Shown piece by piece: positions 52,139 to 59,961 of a stretch of DNA of 64,000 bases. The notes under the pieces were generated by a model, which saw nothing but the letters and a program-made list of their open reading frames with translations, was not told the DNA's origin and searched no databases. This DNA comes from CAJPQU01 sp052170475. GTDB taxonomy: Bacteria; Bacillota; Negativicutes; Selenomonadales; Selenomonadaceae. A program made the translations under genes and the position numbers. The stretch lies in assembly GCA_052170475.1 (NCBI GenBank), contig JBQNAL010000001.1, forward strand, positions 124,001-188,000, read 5' to 3'. The number at the start of each line of letters is the position of its first letter. Within the stretch, counting starts at the first letter, position 1.

Positions 52139-53161
52139 ATGAAAAGACAGGACACGTTTCCCTTTACCGCCATCATCGGGCAGGAGAACATGAAGCAGGC
52201 GCTGGTACTCAACGTGGTGAATCCGAGGCTCGGCGGCGTGCTGATCCAAGGGGAGAAAGGCACAGCGAAATCCACGGCGGTGCGCGCGCTGGCTGATCTT
52301 CTGCCGCCCCGCCGCTGCATCAAAGGTTGCCGCTTCCACGACGACCCGGATGCGCCGGGTGCGTGGTGCGACGAGTGCCATGAAAAGTACGATCACGAAG
52401 CGCCGGAAGTCGAGCTTCTGCCCATGAAGGTGGTGGAACTTCCGGTGAGCGCTACCGAGGATCGCGTCGTCGGCACGTTGGACATTGAGGCGGCCATCCG
52501 CGAGGGGAAGCGCTCCTTTGAAACGGGCATCTTGGCGGACGCCAACCGCAACATCCTCTATGTGGACGAGATCAATCTCTTGGACGACCATGTGGTGGAC
52601 GTGCTGTTAGACTCGGCGGCGATGGGGATCAATACCGTCGAGCGGGAAGGCATTTCCTTCTCTCATCCGGCACGGTTTTCCTTGGTTGGCACGATGAACC
52701 CGGAGGAAGGGGACATTCGTCCCCAGCTTTTGGATCGCTTCGCCCTGTCGGTCTACGTCGCCGGGGAGAAGGATCTGGATAAGCGCGCCGAAGTCATCAA
52801 ACGCCGTCTGGAGTACGAGGACGATCCGGCGGCATTCGTGGCGAAATGGGCGGAGGAGCAGAAAAATGAGGTGCGCCGCATCGAACGTGCGATGAAGCTC
52901 TTGCCGCAGGTCACGGCGGATAATGAGATCCTGCGGCTGGCGGCGAAGCTCTCCATCGCGCTGGGTGTGGACGGCCATCGCGCGGACATCACCCTCATCA
53001 AGACGGCGGAGACGCTGGCGGCGGTGGACGGCCACACCGAGGTCAATCGGGAAGACCTGCGGCGAGCTGCGAAATTGGCTCTGCCGCACCGCATGAGGCG
53101 CCGTCCCTTCGAGGAGCAGTCTCTCAACTGGGACGACGTCGATAAGGTCATCGACGAATGA
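52139..53161 (+). CDS. chlI: Magnesium-chelatase-type AAA+ subunit I (ChlI/BchI-like), CobN partner
   Basis: A 340-residue AAA+ ATPase with Walker A GEKGTAKST (38-46), Walker B ILYVDEINLL and the sensor segment VGTMNPEEGDIRPQLLDRFAL. Between Walker A and the substrate loop it carries four cysteines at 60, 64, 77 and 80, a zinc-ribbon-like insert seen in several ChlI relatives. A consensus-strength AGGAGG precedes ATG 52139. It overlaps the D subunit by ATGA. Placement after cobN argues that it powers a CobN chelatase rather than chlorophyll synthesis. Confidence 0.9.
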   Translation: MKRQDTFPFTAIIGQENMKQALVLNVVNPRLGGVLIQGEKGTAKSTAVRALADLLPPRRCIKGCRFHDDPDAPGAWCDECHEKYDHEAPEVELLPMKVVELPVSATEDRVVGTLDIEAAIREGKRSFETGILADANRNILYVDEINLLDDHVVDVLLDSAAMGINTVEREGISFSHPARFSLVGTMNPEEGDIRPQLLDRFALSVYVAGEKDLDKRAEVIKRRLEYEDDPAAFVAKWAEEQKNEVRRIERAMKLLPQVTADNEILRLAAKLSIALGVDGHRADITLIKTAETLAAVDGHTEVNREDLRRAAKLALPHRMRRRPFEEQSLNWDDVDKVIDE

Positions 53162-55071
53162 AGCGGCAGGGATACCCGCTGGCGGCGGTCTGTCAGATGG
53201 AGAAAGCCAAGCGTGCCCTCCTCATGGCGCTGGTGAATCCTCATGCGGGCGGCCTCTTGATCAGCGGAGAAAAGGGAACGGGAAAATCGACACTGGCACG
53301 CGGCGCACGGGAACTGACGGAAGGGTCGTGGCTGGAAGTGCCCGTCAGCGTCACCGAGGATCGGCTCTTTGGCTCCATCGACACCGAGGAAGCGATTCGC
53401 AGCGGGCATAAGAAGCTCTTGCCGGGACTCATCGACGAAGCGGACGGGGGGATTCTCTACATCGACGACGTGAATCTCCTGCGGGACGATCTCCTCTCCG
53501 CCATTCTCACCATCGAGGAGGCGGGGGGGTATCGCTTGGAGCGGGATGGCCTATCGGAGGAGCGGCGGACGAAGTTTACCGTGCTGGCGGTGATGGCTCC
53601 GGAGAGCGGCACGCTGCCCGCCGCATCGTTAGACCGCTTCGGCCTCTTCGTCTCGGTGGGCGCGGCGGAGGAGGAAGCGGGGCGCGTGGAGATCATCCGG
53701 CGGGTGACGTCGTATGAAAAGGACGCCGCAGCGTTTCGCGCCGTGTGGCAAGAGGAGACGGCGGCCTTGCGGGAAGAGGTCAAGGCGGCGCGGGCGCTTT
53801 TGCCCAAAGTCGAGGTATCCGACGCCATGGTGCGCTTAGCGGCGGTCTACACATTGAAAGCCAATGTCGCCGGTCATCGGGCGGATATCTTCCTTATCGA
53901 AGCGGCCAGAGCCGTGGCCGCCTTGGCGGGGCGGTCATTCGTCCTGCCCCGCGATTTGGAAGAGGCCTCAGAATTTGTCCTGCCCCATCGGATGCGGCAA
54001 ATGCCGCCCGAGGCCGAGACGCCGGCGGAGAAGCCAGATCCGCAGGAAAATCCGTCGGATGCACCCGAGGAGCCGCGCGAGCCGCCGCCGGAGGAAACCT
54101 TCGCGCAGCCGGACAGCCCGCCGCCGCCGAACCCCATCGAAACGGAGGAACACGAGGGCAAAGAAGAGGACGAAACGCCACCCGAGGACATGGCGAATCC
54201 AAACGCCGGGAGCCGGGAGCGGGTGGACGCCGCCGACACGCGCGTTGCCTTGCCGCCGGTTTGGGTCGAGCCGCCGGGGGCGCGGCAGATGAAGAAGGGC
54301 AGCGGCAAACGCAGCGCCACGAAAACCGACCTCAAGCAGGGGCGTTACGTCCGCGCCGGGATACCGAAAGGGCGCACCACGGACATCGCTTTCGACGCGA
54401 CGCTGCGGGCGGCAGCACCCTTCCAGCGCCTGCGCCCCTCCAACGGCTGTGCCGTGGTCATTCGGCCGGAGGATATGCGGAGCAAAATTCGGGAGAAGCG
54501 CACCGGCAATATTTTCCTCTTCGCCGTGGACGCCAGTGGCTCCATGGGGGCGCGGGAGCGCATGAAGACCGTAAAGGGCGTTATCTTCAAGATCTTGATG
54601 GAGGCCTATCAAAAGCGGGACAGAGTGGGCATGATCGCCTTTCGCAAAAATGAGGCGGAAGTGCTGTTGCCCGTGACGCGCAGTGTGGACTTTGCCCAGA
54701 AAAAATTGGCCGCCATGCCCACCGGGGGAAAGACACCGCTGGCCAAAGGCCTGCGCAAGACGGAAGACCTCTTGGATATGATTTACCGGCAGGATCCGGC
54801 GCAGGATCCGGTGCTGATCCTCATCACCGATGGGCGAGCCACACGGGCGCTTCACCCCGGGGACGACCCGGTGCAGGAAGCCATGACCGAAGCCAAGCGC
54901 ATCGGCAAGCGCCAGCTTCCCATCGCTGTCATCGACACGGAAAACGGCTTCGTGAAGTTAGGGTTGGCGAAAAAATTGGCGCGTGCCATGGAAGCGTCCT
55001 ATTTCCCCGTGGACAAGATCACCGAGGATCAACTGCTCCACATCTGGCGAAGTACCGCTGCCCGGGCATAG
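53158..55071 (+). CDS. chlD: Magnesium-chelatase-type subunit D (AAA+ plus VWA), CobN partner
   Basis: A 637-residue protein. The N-terminal AAA+ module keeps Walker A GEKGTGKST (37-45) and ILYIDDVNLL. A long Pro/Glu-rich linker spans about 283-355. A C-terminal von Willebrand A domain carries the MIDAS motif DASGSMG from Asp458 and ILITDGRAT. This is the ChlD/BchD arrangement that links the AAA+ ring to the large subunit. Unlike many ChlD proteins its Walker A is intact, so ATP hydrolysis by D itself is possible. The ATGA overlap with the I subunit keeps the two in step. Confidence 0.9.
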   Translation: MKRQGYPLAAVCQMEKAKRALLMALVNPHAGGLLISGEKGTGKSTLARGARELTEGSWLEVPVSVTEDRLFGSIDTEEAIRSGHKKLLPGLIDEADGGILYIDDVNLLRDDLLSAILTIEEAGGYRLERDGLSEERRTKFTVLAVMAPESGTLPAASLDRFGLFVSVGAAEEEAGRVEIIRRVTSYEKDAAAFRAVWQEETAALREEVKAARALLPKVEVSDAMVRLAAVYTLKANVAGHRADIFLIEAARAVAALAGRSFVLPRDLEEASEFVLPHRMRQMPPEAETPAEKPDPQENPSDAPEEPREPPPEETFAQPDSPPPPNPIETEEHEGKEEDETPPEDMANPNAGSRERVDAADTRVALPPVWVEPPGARQMKKGSGKRSATKTDLKQGRYVRAGIPKGRTTDIAFDATLRAAAPFQRLRPSNGCAVVIRPEDMRSKIREKRTGNIFLFAVDASGSMGARERMKTVKGVIFKILMEAYQKRDRVGMIAFRKNEAEVLLPVTRSVDFAQKKLAAMPTGGKTPLAKGLRKTEDLLDMIYRQDPAQDPVLILITDGRATRALHPGDDPVQEAMTEAKRIGKRQLPIAVIDTENGFVKLGLAKKLARAMEASYFPVDKITEDQLLHIWRSTAARA

Positions 55072-55095
55072 GGACGGGACAACATATCTTCCATG

Positions 55096-55170
55096 GAAAA
55101 AGCGGGGTCGCCCCGCCTTTTCTCTGCCAGAGGTTCTGGCAAAAGAAAAGGAGCAGCGACCCCGGTTTTT
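55096..55170 (+). terminator. Long nested hairpin / terminator after chlD
   Basis: Three nested perfect stems lie in one another: GGGGTCGC (55104-55111) with 55156-55163, CCTTTTCT (55116-55123) with 55144-55151, and GCCAGA (55126-55131) with 55135-55140 around a GGT loop. AAAA before and TTTTT after (55166-55170) would also pair. It should end the chelatase transcript and may separate it from the ferredoxin genes. Its length is unusual for a simple terminator. Confidence 0.8.
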
Positions 55171-55242
55171 GGTGCACGGGATAGGAGATTTCTTCTCTGC
55201 GGCGAATAGTACAGGCAGGAAAGTGTGGAAGGGGGCGGAACG

Positions 55243-55446
55243 ATGGCGAAATTGTCGCCGCGTCTGGCGGTGGTGAACGAGGCGGAATGTGTGGCCTGCG
55301 GCACTTGTGAAAACGCATGTCCCCGAGAGGCGATCCGGGTGCGCCACGGCGTGCGCGCCGTGGTCACGCCGGAGCGATGTGTCGGCTGTGGGATCTGCGC
55401 GAAAGAATGTCCCGCGACGGCCATTCGGGTGGAGGCGCGGCCATGA
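55243..55446 (+). CDS. Small 2[4Fe-4S] ferredoxin
   Basis: A 67-residue bacterial ferredoxin with two full cluster motifs, CVACGTCENACP and CVGCGICAKECP. ATG 55243 is preceded by a GAAGGGGGCGG stretch. It overlaps the next gene by ATGA, so it is the soluble partner of the Fe-S membrane protein. Low-potential electron transfer is expected; the acceptor is unknown. Confidence 0.93.
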   Translation: MAKLSPRLAVVNEAECVACGTCENACPREAIRVRHGVRAVVTPERCVGCGICAKECPATAIRVEARP

Positions 55447-56063
55447 AAACGAAAAAACATTGGTATAACTACCTTTGGATCTGGTCGATCCTGTATTTGA
55501 CGTTAGGGTTCTTCAATATCTTGTTCGCGTGGCTGGGGATGATCATGTTCCTCCTGCCGCTCATCATCGCGGCGACGGCCGGCTCGAAAGCCTTTTGCAG
55601 CCGCTACTGCGACCGGGGGCAGCTTCTCCTCATGCTGGGGACGCAGGTGGGCTGGTCACGTTATCACGATGTCCCCGGCTGGATCAAGAGCCGCTGGTTT
55701 CGCTACGGATTCTTGGCGTTCTTTCTGACGATGTTCGGCAACGTTCTTTACGCCACTTGGCTCGTGGCGGCGGGGAGCCGGTCGGTGAAGGAGACACTGA
55801 CCCTTTTCTGGACGTTTGACGTCCCGTGGCACTGGGCGGCGACGGCGGCCATTCCCGCATGGGCGGCGCAGTTTGCCTTCGGCCTTTACAGCCTGATGGT
55901 CACGTCGCTGCTCCTCGCCCTCATCACCATGCTTCTCTATAAGCCGCGCTCGTGGTGCGTTTACTGCCCCATGGGTACTATGACGCAGCTCATCTGCCAA
56001 GTAAAAGCGCCGAAAGACAGGGGAGAGGAAAACGCTGCGACAGAACCGATCGAGAAGACATAG
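55443..56063 (+). CDS. NapH/MauN-like Fe-S membrane protein
   Basis: A 206-residue membrane protein with about five helices and two cysteine pairs, C52/C56 (CSRYCDRG) and C172/C175 (CVYCPMG), the Fer4_5-type pattern expected to hold a [4Fe-4S] cluster at the membrane face. The second half of a classical NapH, with two ferredoxin motifs, is absent; the separately encoded ferredoxin just upstream may supply them. It probably hands electrons between ferredoxin and a membrane or periplasmic reductase. A link to cobalt or corrinoid reduction is suggested only by position. Confidence 0.8.
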   Translation: MKTKKHWYNYLWIWSILYLTLGFFNILFAWLGMIMFLLPLIIAATAGSKAFCSRYCDRGQLLLMLGTQVGWSRYHDVPGWIKSRWFRYGFLAFFLTMFGNVLYATWLVAAGSRSVKETLTLFWTFDVPWHWAATAAIPAWAAQFAFGLYSLMVTSLLLALITMLLYKPRSWCVYCPMGTMTQLICQVKAPKDRGEENAATEPIEKT

Positions 56064-56162
56064 GAGAGGCCATGCCGTGCGCCATCTGACGTACAGAACA
56101 AACTTCGCTGAGGTGTGCGCCTTTGTGCAGCAGGGCGCTGGATAAAGGCGTGGGGGACACCC

Positions 56163-56663
56163 TTAGTTCCGCAGCCAGTGCACGCGTGTGGGGTCGAAGC
56201 GATCCTCTTTGGCGCGGCGTTTTGCCGGATAACCAAAGGGCAGGATGGTGAAGGGATCGAGGGTGTCCGGCAGCGCGATGGCGGCGCGCACCCGATCCAT
56301 ATTCTCCGGGATGGGCGCGACGCCGATCATCACTGCGCCGAGCCCGAGGGCTTCCATTTCCAGCAGCATGTTTTCCGTGGCGATGGCCATGTCGATGTCG
56401 CGAAATTCTGGGGCGGTAAGGCCGTCTCGGCGGGCGGCCAAGACGAAAGCCGCCGGGGCGTTCTTGACGCACATGGCATAGGGCGTCGCCGTGGACAGGG
56501 TCAAGAGCGTGTCCTTTGCCGTGACGACGAAAAATTCCCACGGCTGTTGATTCTTGGCCGACGGCGCGGCCATGGCGGCGCGCAAGATTTTTTCAATCTT
56601 TTCCGGCTCCACGGGGCGTTCCTCGAATTTTCGTACGCTCACGCGGGTAAAGATGGTTTCCAT
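56163..56663 (-). CDS. Nitroreductase-family flavoprotein
   Basis: A 166-residue FMN-dependent oxidoreductase with RVSVRKFEERPVEPEKIEKILRAAMAAPSAKNQQPWEF at the N-terminus and GLGAVMIGVAP later, both family signatures. The short length fits the two-layer nitroreductases of anaerobes. The substrate is unknown; BluB (lower ligand synthesis) belongs to the same superfamily, but its longer sequence and typical motifs are not evident. It is convergent with the Fe-S membrane gene, with about 100 bases of featureless sequence between their stops. Confidence 0.88.
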   Translation of the reverse strand: METIFTRVSVRKFEERPVEPEKIEKILRAAMAAPSAKNQQPWEFFVVTAKDTLLTLSTATPYAMCVKNAPAAFVLAARRDGLTAPEFRDIDMAIATENMLLEMEALGLGAVMIGVAPIPENMDRVRAAIALPDTLDPFTILPFGYPAKRRAKEDRFDPTRVHWLRN

Positions 56664-56728
56664 ACGAGATCCCTCCGTTTTCTTTTATTTTCTAAAGTTG
56701 TTCCCTATCACCTCCCTACATTTTAACG

Positions 56729-56953
56729 ACTCAAACTTCGCACATCAGAAACATCCGTCAAGGCTTGAAAAATACGGCTTTGCACCTGAAAAAACATCGT
56801 CATTATGCAAAGTTTCGCAGTTTTCGTGACAGTAGCGATGGCCGTTCGGACAGGAAAACTTCCAGCTGCTCCTGTAGCGCGCCGCCAATCTCATCGAAGA
56901 ACACCTCGATTCCCAAACGCTTACAGCGGATTATGGATCTGCGAAGTTTGAGT
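56729..56953. mobile_element. Insertion-element remnant or MITE with perfect 14-bp inverted ends
   Basis: ACTCAAACTTCGCA (56729-56742) and its exact complement TGCGAAGTTTGAGT (56940-56953) bound a 225-base stretch; TTTTAA/TTAAAA just outside extends the symmetry. On the minus strand the interior has short open runs (for example RLGIEVFFDEIGGALQEQ) that look like decayed transposase ends, each ending in a stop. No intact transposase exists. The family cannot be named. It abuts the end of the sulfatase gene. Confidence 0.7.
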
Positions 56954-56965
56954 TAAAAATGTTCG

Positions 56966-59023
56966 TTATGGCTCTATAATATTAAATCTGGCAGAGTTTT
57001 CGTTTATCTCGGTCAGATTGGCAGATAATTTTTGCAGCAAGACGCCATCTCCTTCAATTTTTGCCTTCTTGGTAAATGCATCATAATCTGCCAGTAAGAA
57101 AAGAAGCGTTTTAGAATTGCAGCTAACCTTAGTATCAGCAGGCTTTTCCCCTTTATCTTCCGCATGGAGAAGAACGCCGTCTACGAGGTAGATTCTATAA
57201 TATTTTTTTAGATCTTCAATGTAAAAAAGGATCTCGCCATCTTGATTTGCCAGCGCTTTTTTATCTAACAGAATATCCATGTAGTCAAATGCCATTTCCG
57301 GCGTAAGTCGGCTCATGAGAGGGCGGCTAAATTTATTGACTTTTTTAGGTGGCTGTGTCATATTTCCTTTTCTTAGCTCTAATGCGCCGGTCAAATAGCA
57401 ATTTCGCCACGCACCTGATTCTGCCTGATAGCCAAGCTGTTCTAATGCATCTGCACACAAAAGTCTTGCCTCTTGATTGGATGGATCGGCAAATACCAGT
57501 TGATTGGTAAATTCAGCGACCCACTGATATTCTCCTTGAGAAAAATCTTTTCTTGCCTCTTCTAAACAGGCGTCCATGCTGCCAAGTTCCAAGTAGTGCG
57601 CCATCTTCTTAGCACTTACTTCGATGGGTAGCTTGAAAAGATTTACCGGGTTTGCGTCATAGTATCCCATATGTTTTTGGTAAACTGCCATGGCATTATG
57701 GGCAATCGTTCCATAATAAGGTCTTGTATACCAATTTTTAGAAAGACGCTCTGGGAGCTTTATCATATTGGCGATCTCAACGCCGTTATAGCCTTGATTG
57801 ATGTACGTCAGCGATTGATCGTTGATGTATTTATATACGGCTGCGGTATTGAGCATATATGAGCGGATGGCTTCTTTTCCCCAATGCGGCCAATTATGCG
57901 ACTGAAAGATGACCTCCGTCTGATCAGCGTAAAGAGACATAGCTTCCATGATATATTTCGCCCAAGCGTTGCCGTCGCGCACCTCTGCGCCGCGCAGCGT
58001 ATAGAGGTTATGAAGCGTCGCCGTACAATTTTCCGCAGCCCAAAGCGCCTTATAGCGCGGAAAGTATATGTTCATCTCGGCAGGCGCTTCCGTTCCCGGC
58101 GTTAGTTGAAATTCCATCTCAACGCCATCTATCGTGAGCTTTTCGCCGGTTTTCTTTACTTCATAAGATGGCACGACAAAAGATACCGTCCCCCCAGATT
58201 GCCCCATGCCAATGCCAATAGACAGCACGCCCGTCGGGGATTTATCTAAAAGTGCGCCGTACTGGTAATTTGCACGCCTTTTCATGGCGTGTCCTGCGTA
58301 AAGATTCTCTTCTACAGCGTGGGAGGTAAAATGCTCCGGCACGATAAGTGGGATCTTAGCGCTGGCAATCTGCTTTTTGATGGGTAAGGAGGCATCTGCT
58401 ACCGTTTTATCTGTCACAAAAGCTCCCACACCGCCAAAGTGGTCAATGTGAGGGTGCGATATAATGACCGCTTTGATTGGCCTTTCTCCTAAATACTCTT
58501 TTACAAGCGCAAATGCTGCATTTGCACATTCAACGCCCATGGTCGTGTCTAATACGATCCAACCGCTATCGCTCGCTACAAGCGTGAGATTTGCCATGTC
58601 GTAGCCGCGTACCTGATAAATGCCCTGTTGCACCTCAAAAAGACCGTAGATATGATTGTTTTTGGCGTTTTCCCAAAGGCTCGGGTTGACCGTGGCCGGA
58701 CAATGCTGCATATCTTCTAAAAAGTCATACGCTTTTTGGCTCCATATGATATTGCCGTCGTCATCTTTGATTTCTAATTGTTGCGGCGCGGCAAGCAGCC
58801 CTTTTTGGGCAAATTCTGCTTCTTCCTTGTCAGCAAAATTTAGCAGGCGGTAAAAAGCCTCGTTCTTTTCCTTTGTAAATGGCGTTGCATCCTTTGACGT
58901 AACTGCCGTATCCTTTACCGCTTCGCTGCTTTCTTTCGCCGCCATATCTGCGTTATAGGGAGCGACAGCGAACAAGAGGGCAGCCGCCAATGAAAAAATC
59001 CTCTTACCTGTTGTCTTTTTCAA
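56966..59023 (-). CDS. Secreted alkyl-sulfatase-like metallo-beta-lactamase-fold hydrolase
   Basis: A 685-residue precursor similar to SdsA1/YjcS alkyl sulfatases. A signal peptide (KKTTGKRIFSLAAALLFAVAP) is followed by a metallo-beta-lactamase domain with SHPHIDHFGG (His190, His192, Asp194, His195), TPGTEAPAEMN, WAAENCTATLHNLYTLRGAEVRD and QSHNWPHWG. A dimerisation domain and an SCP2-like C-terminal domain complete it. It should cleave primary alkyl sulfates such as dodecyl sulfate in the periplasm. TTG 59023 is chosen for GAGGAGGA 7 bases upstream and the signal peptide; ATG 59119 would add 32 residues. Its G+C (about 42% in a hand-counted 60-base sample) is well below the neighbours (about 62%), suggesting transfer. 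Confidence 0.86.
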   Translation of the reverse strand: MKKTTGKRIFSLAAALLFAVAPYNADMAAKESSEAVKDTAVTSKDATPFTKEKNEAFYRLLNFADKEEAEFAQKGLLAAPQQLEIKDDDGNIIWSQKAYDFLEDMQHCPATVNPSLWENAKNNHIYGLFEVQQGIYQVRGYDMANLTLVASDSGWIVLDTTMGVECANAAFALVKEYLGERPIKAVIISHPHIDHFGGVGAFVTDKTVADASLPIKKQIASAKIPLIVPEHFTSHAVEENLYAGHAMKRRANYQYGALLDKSPTGVLSIGIGMGQSGGTVSFVVPSYEVKKTGEKLTIDGVEMEFQLTPGTEAPAEMNIYFPRYKALWAAENCTATLHNLYTLRGAEVRDGNAWAKYIMEAMSLYADQTEVIFQSHNWPHWGKEAIRSYMLNTAAVYKYINDQSLTYINQGYNGVEIANMIKLPERLSKNWYTRPYYGTIAHNAMAVYQKHMGYYDANPVNLFKLPIEVSAKKMAHYLELGSMDACLEEARKDFSQGEYQWVAEFTNQLVFADPSNQEARLLCADALEQLGYQAESGAWRNCYLTGALELRKGNMTQPPKKVNKFSRPLMSRLTPEMAFDYMDILLDKKALANQDGEILFYIEDLKKYYRIYLVDGVLLHAEDKGEKPADTKVSCNSKTLLFLLADYDAFTKKAKIEGDGVLLQKLSANLTEINENSARFNIIEP

Positions 59024-59363
59024 TCCTTCTTCCTCCTCGTCGTATGTTTGCAAGCAGCACAGCATGGTCTTACTCACAAAAACTGCCCAAACCGCGTCTT
59101 TCAAATTGACGACCTTCATTTTATCAGTGTTTCCTTTAGCGAAAACAAAATATCTCAGTGATTAGTTTATCACAAAAAAACAAACGTACACAACTACTTT
59201 CCTGCAATTTTTACCAATTTAATTTTATCAATTTAAGGAAGTTTTCCCTTCGTTCTCATTAAAGAAAAAAGCGACACGCATACGAATTTTCGCATACATG
59301 CCGCTTTCGTACATAAAGCCAAAGCCGTTTATATAGGGATGCGATTTGGGGCGTGGGGTGTGG

Positions 59364-59376
59364 GAAGTTTGAGTTA
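59364..59376 (+). repeat. Second copy of the insertion-element end
   Basis: GAAGTTTGAGTTA is identical to 56943-56955, the outer part of the right end of the remnant at 56.7-57.0 kb, and in the same orientation. It lies on the far side of the sulfatase gene. Confidence 0.6.
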
Positions 59377-59501
59377 TACGTTTTTTGGAAAGACAAGGGA
59401 AGGGGCAAGGCTTCACACGGAGAAAGGGAAAAGCGTACATGCGACCCAAAATGGAAAATTTTAGCCCGACAGAAAATTTTCACCTTCCATGAAAGCAGAT
59501 G

Positions 59502-59510
59502 TGCTATACT
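59502..59510 (+). promoter_or_regulatory. Extended -10 promoter of the small secreted protein gene
   Basis: TG-C-TATACT, 64 bases before the ATG. No good -35 at the standard distance. Confidence 0.5.
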
Positions 59511-59574
59511 ATGAAGAGGAACCAAAGGGTTCTTTCGATGGTATCTGAAGAAAAGGAGAAAAGGAGGATATGAC

Positions 59575-59820
59575 ATGAAAAAAGCAGTGAAATGGATGAG
59601 CGGTTTGGGCGCGCTCTTGATGGGAGCCGCGGTGATGGGCGCCTCGATCTCCGTGGCGTGGGCGGCGGAAGGCACCGGGGCGCAGGATGGCTTGGGCGGC
59701 GATGGCGGCTACAAATACGATGTGCGCCGTGGCATGTACCAAGAAGAAGGAGGCGCGAAGCACCACGTCAGACCGGGGCGCTACGCGCAGCCGCAGCCGA
59801 ATGTTGAGTGGAAAGAGTAA
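59575..59820 (+). CDS. Small secreted Gly-rich protein of unknown function
   Basis: I do not recognise this 81-residue protein. A clear signal peptide (MKKAVKWMSGLGALLMGAAVMGASISVAWA, cleavage likely after AWA) leaves a mature chain of about 50 residues. The mature part is Gly-rich (GTGAQDGLGGDGGYK) and then holds two similar units, YDVRRGMYQEEGG and HHVRPGRYAQPQ. AAGGAGG precedes the ATG and a strong terminator follows, so it is a complete single-gene unit with an extended -10 promoter. An envelope-associated or exported peptide is likely. Confidence 0.75.
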   Translation: MKKAVKWMSGLGALLMGAAVMGASISVAWAAEGTGAQDGLGGDGGYKYDVRRGMYQEEGGAKHHVRPGRYAQPQPNVEWKE

Positions 59821-59828
59821 AGTGAGAC

Positions 59829-59871
59829 CGTTTCCCCCCGCACTTTGATCAGCGCGGGGGGAAACGATTTT
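59829..59871 (+). terminator. Terminator of the small secreted protein gene
   Basis: CGTTTCCCCCCGC (59829-59841) pairs perfectly over 13 bases with 59854-59866, followed by ATTTT. Confidence 0.92.
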
Positions 59872-59884
59872 CAGCGCGGACTGA

Positions 59885-59918
59885 AGAAAGCCCCGGTGCA
59901 TCTGCACCGGGGCTTTCT
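59885..59918 (-). terminator. Terminator of groESL
   Basis: A perfect 16-base inverted repeat (59885-59900 and 59903-59918) with a 2-base centre. Read on the minus strand it is followed by TCTTCAG, a weak U tract. It faces the terminator of the convergent small gene 14 bases away. Confidence 0.75.
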
Positions 59919-59961
59919 CGTCAGACAACGACGTTCGTCGCTGCCCTTTTCTTCGATTTTC

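Larger units (their letters stand above)
59120..59574. other. AT-rich intergenic region between the sulfatase gene and the small secreted protein gene
   Basis: The first 120 bases are very AT-rich and should hold the sulfatase promoter, though no clear -35/-10 pair stands out. A second element end lies at 59364-59376. The last 75 bases hold the promoter and ribosome site of the plus-strand small gene. A 73-codon minus-strand frame here has no recognisable features and is not called. Confidence 0.5.

Noticed and set aside
59228..59449. Minus-strand 73-codon frame in the AT-rich intergenic region
   Set aside because: No ribosome site, no motif, and it runs across the element end.
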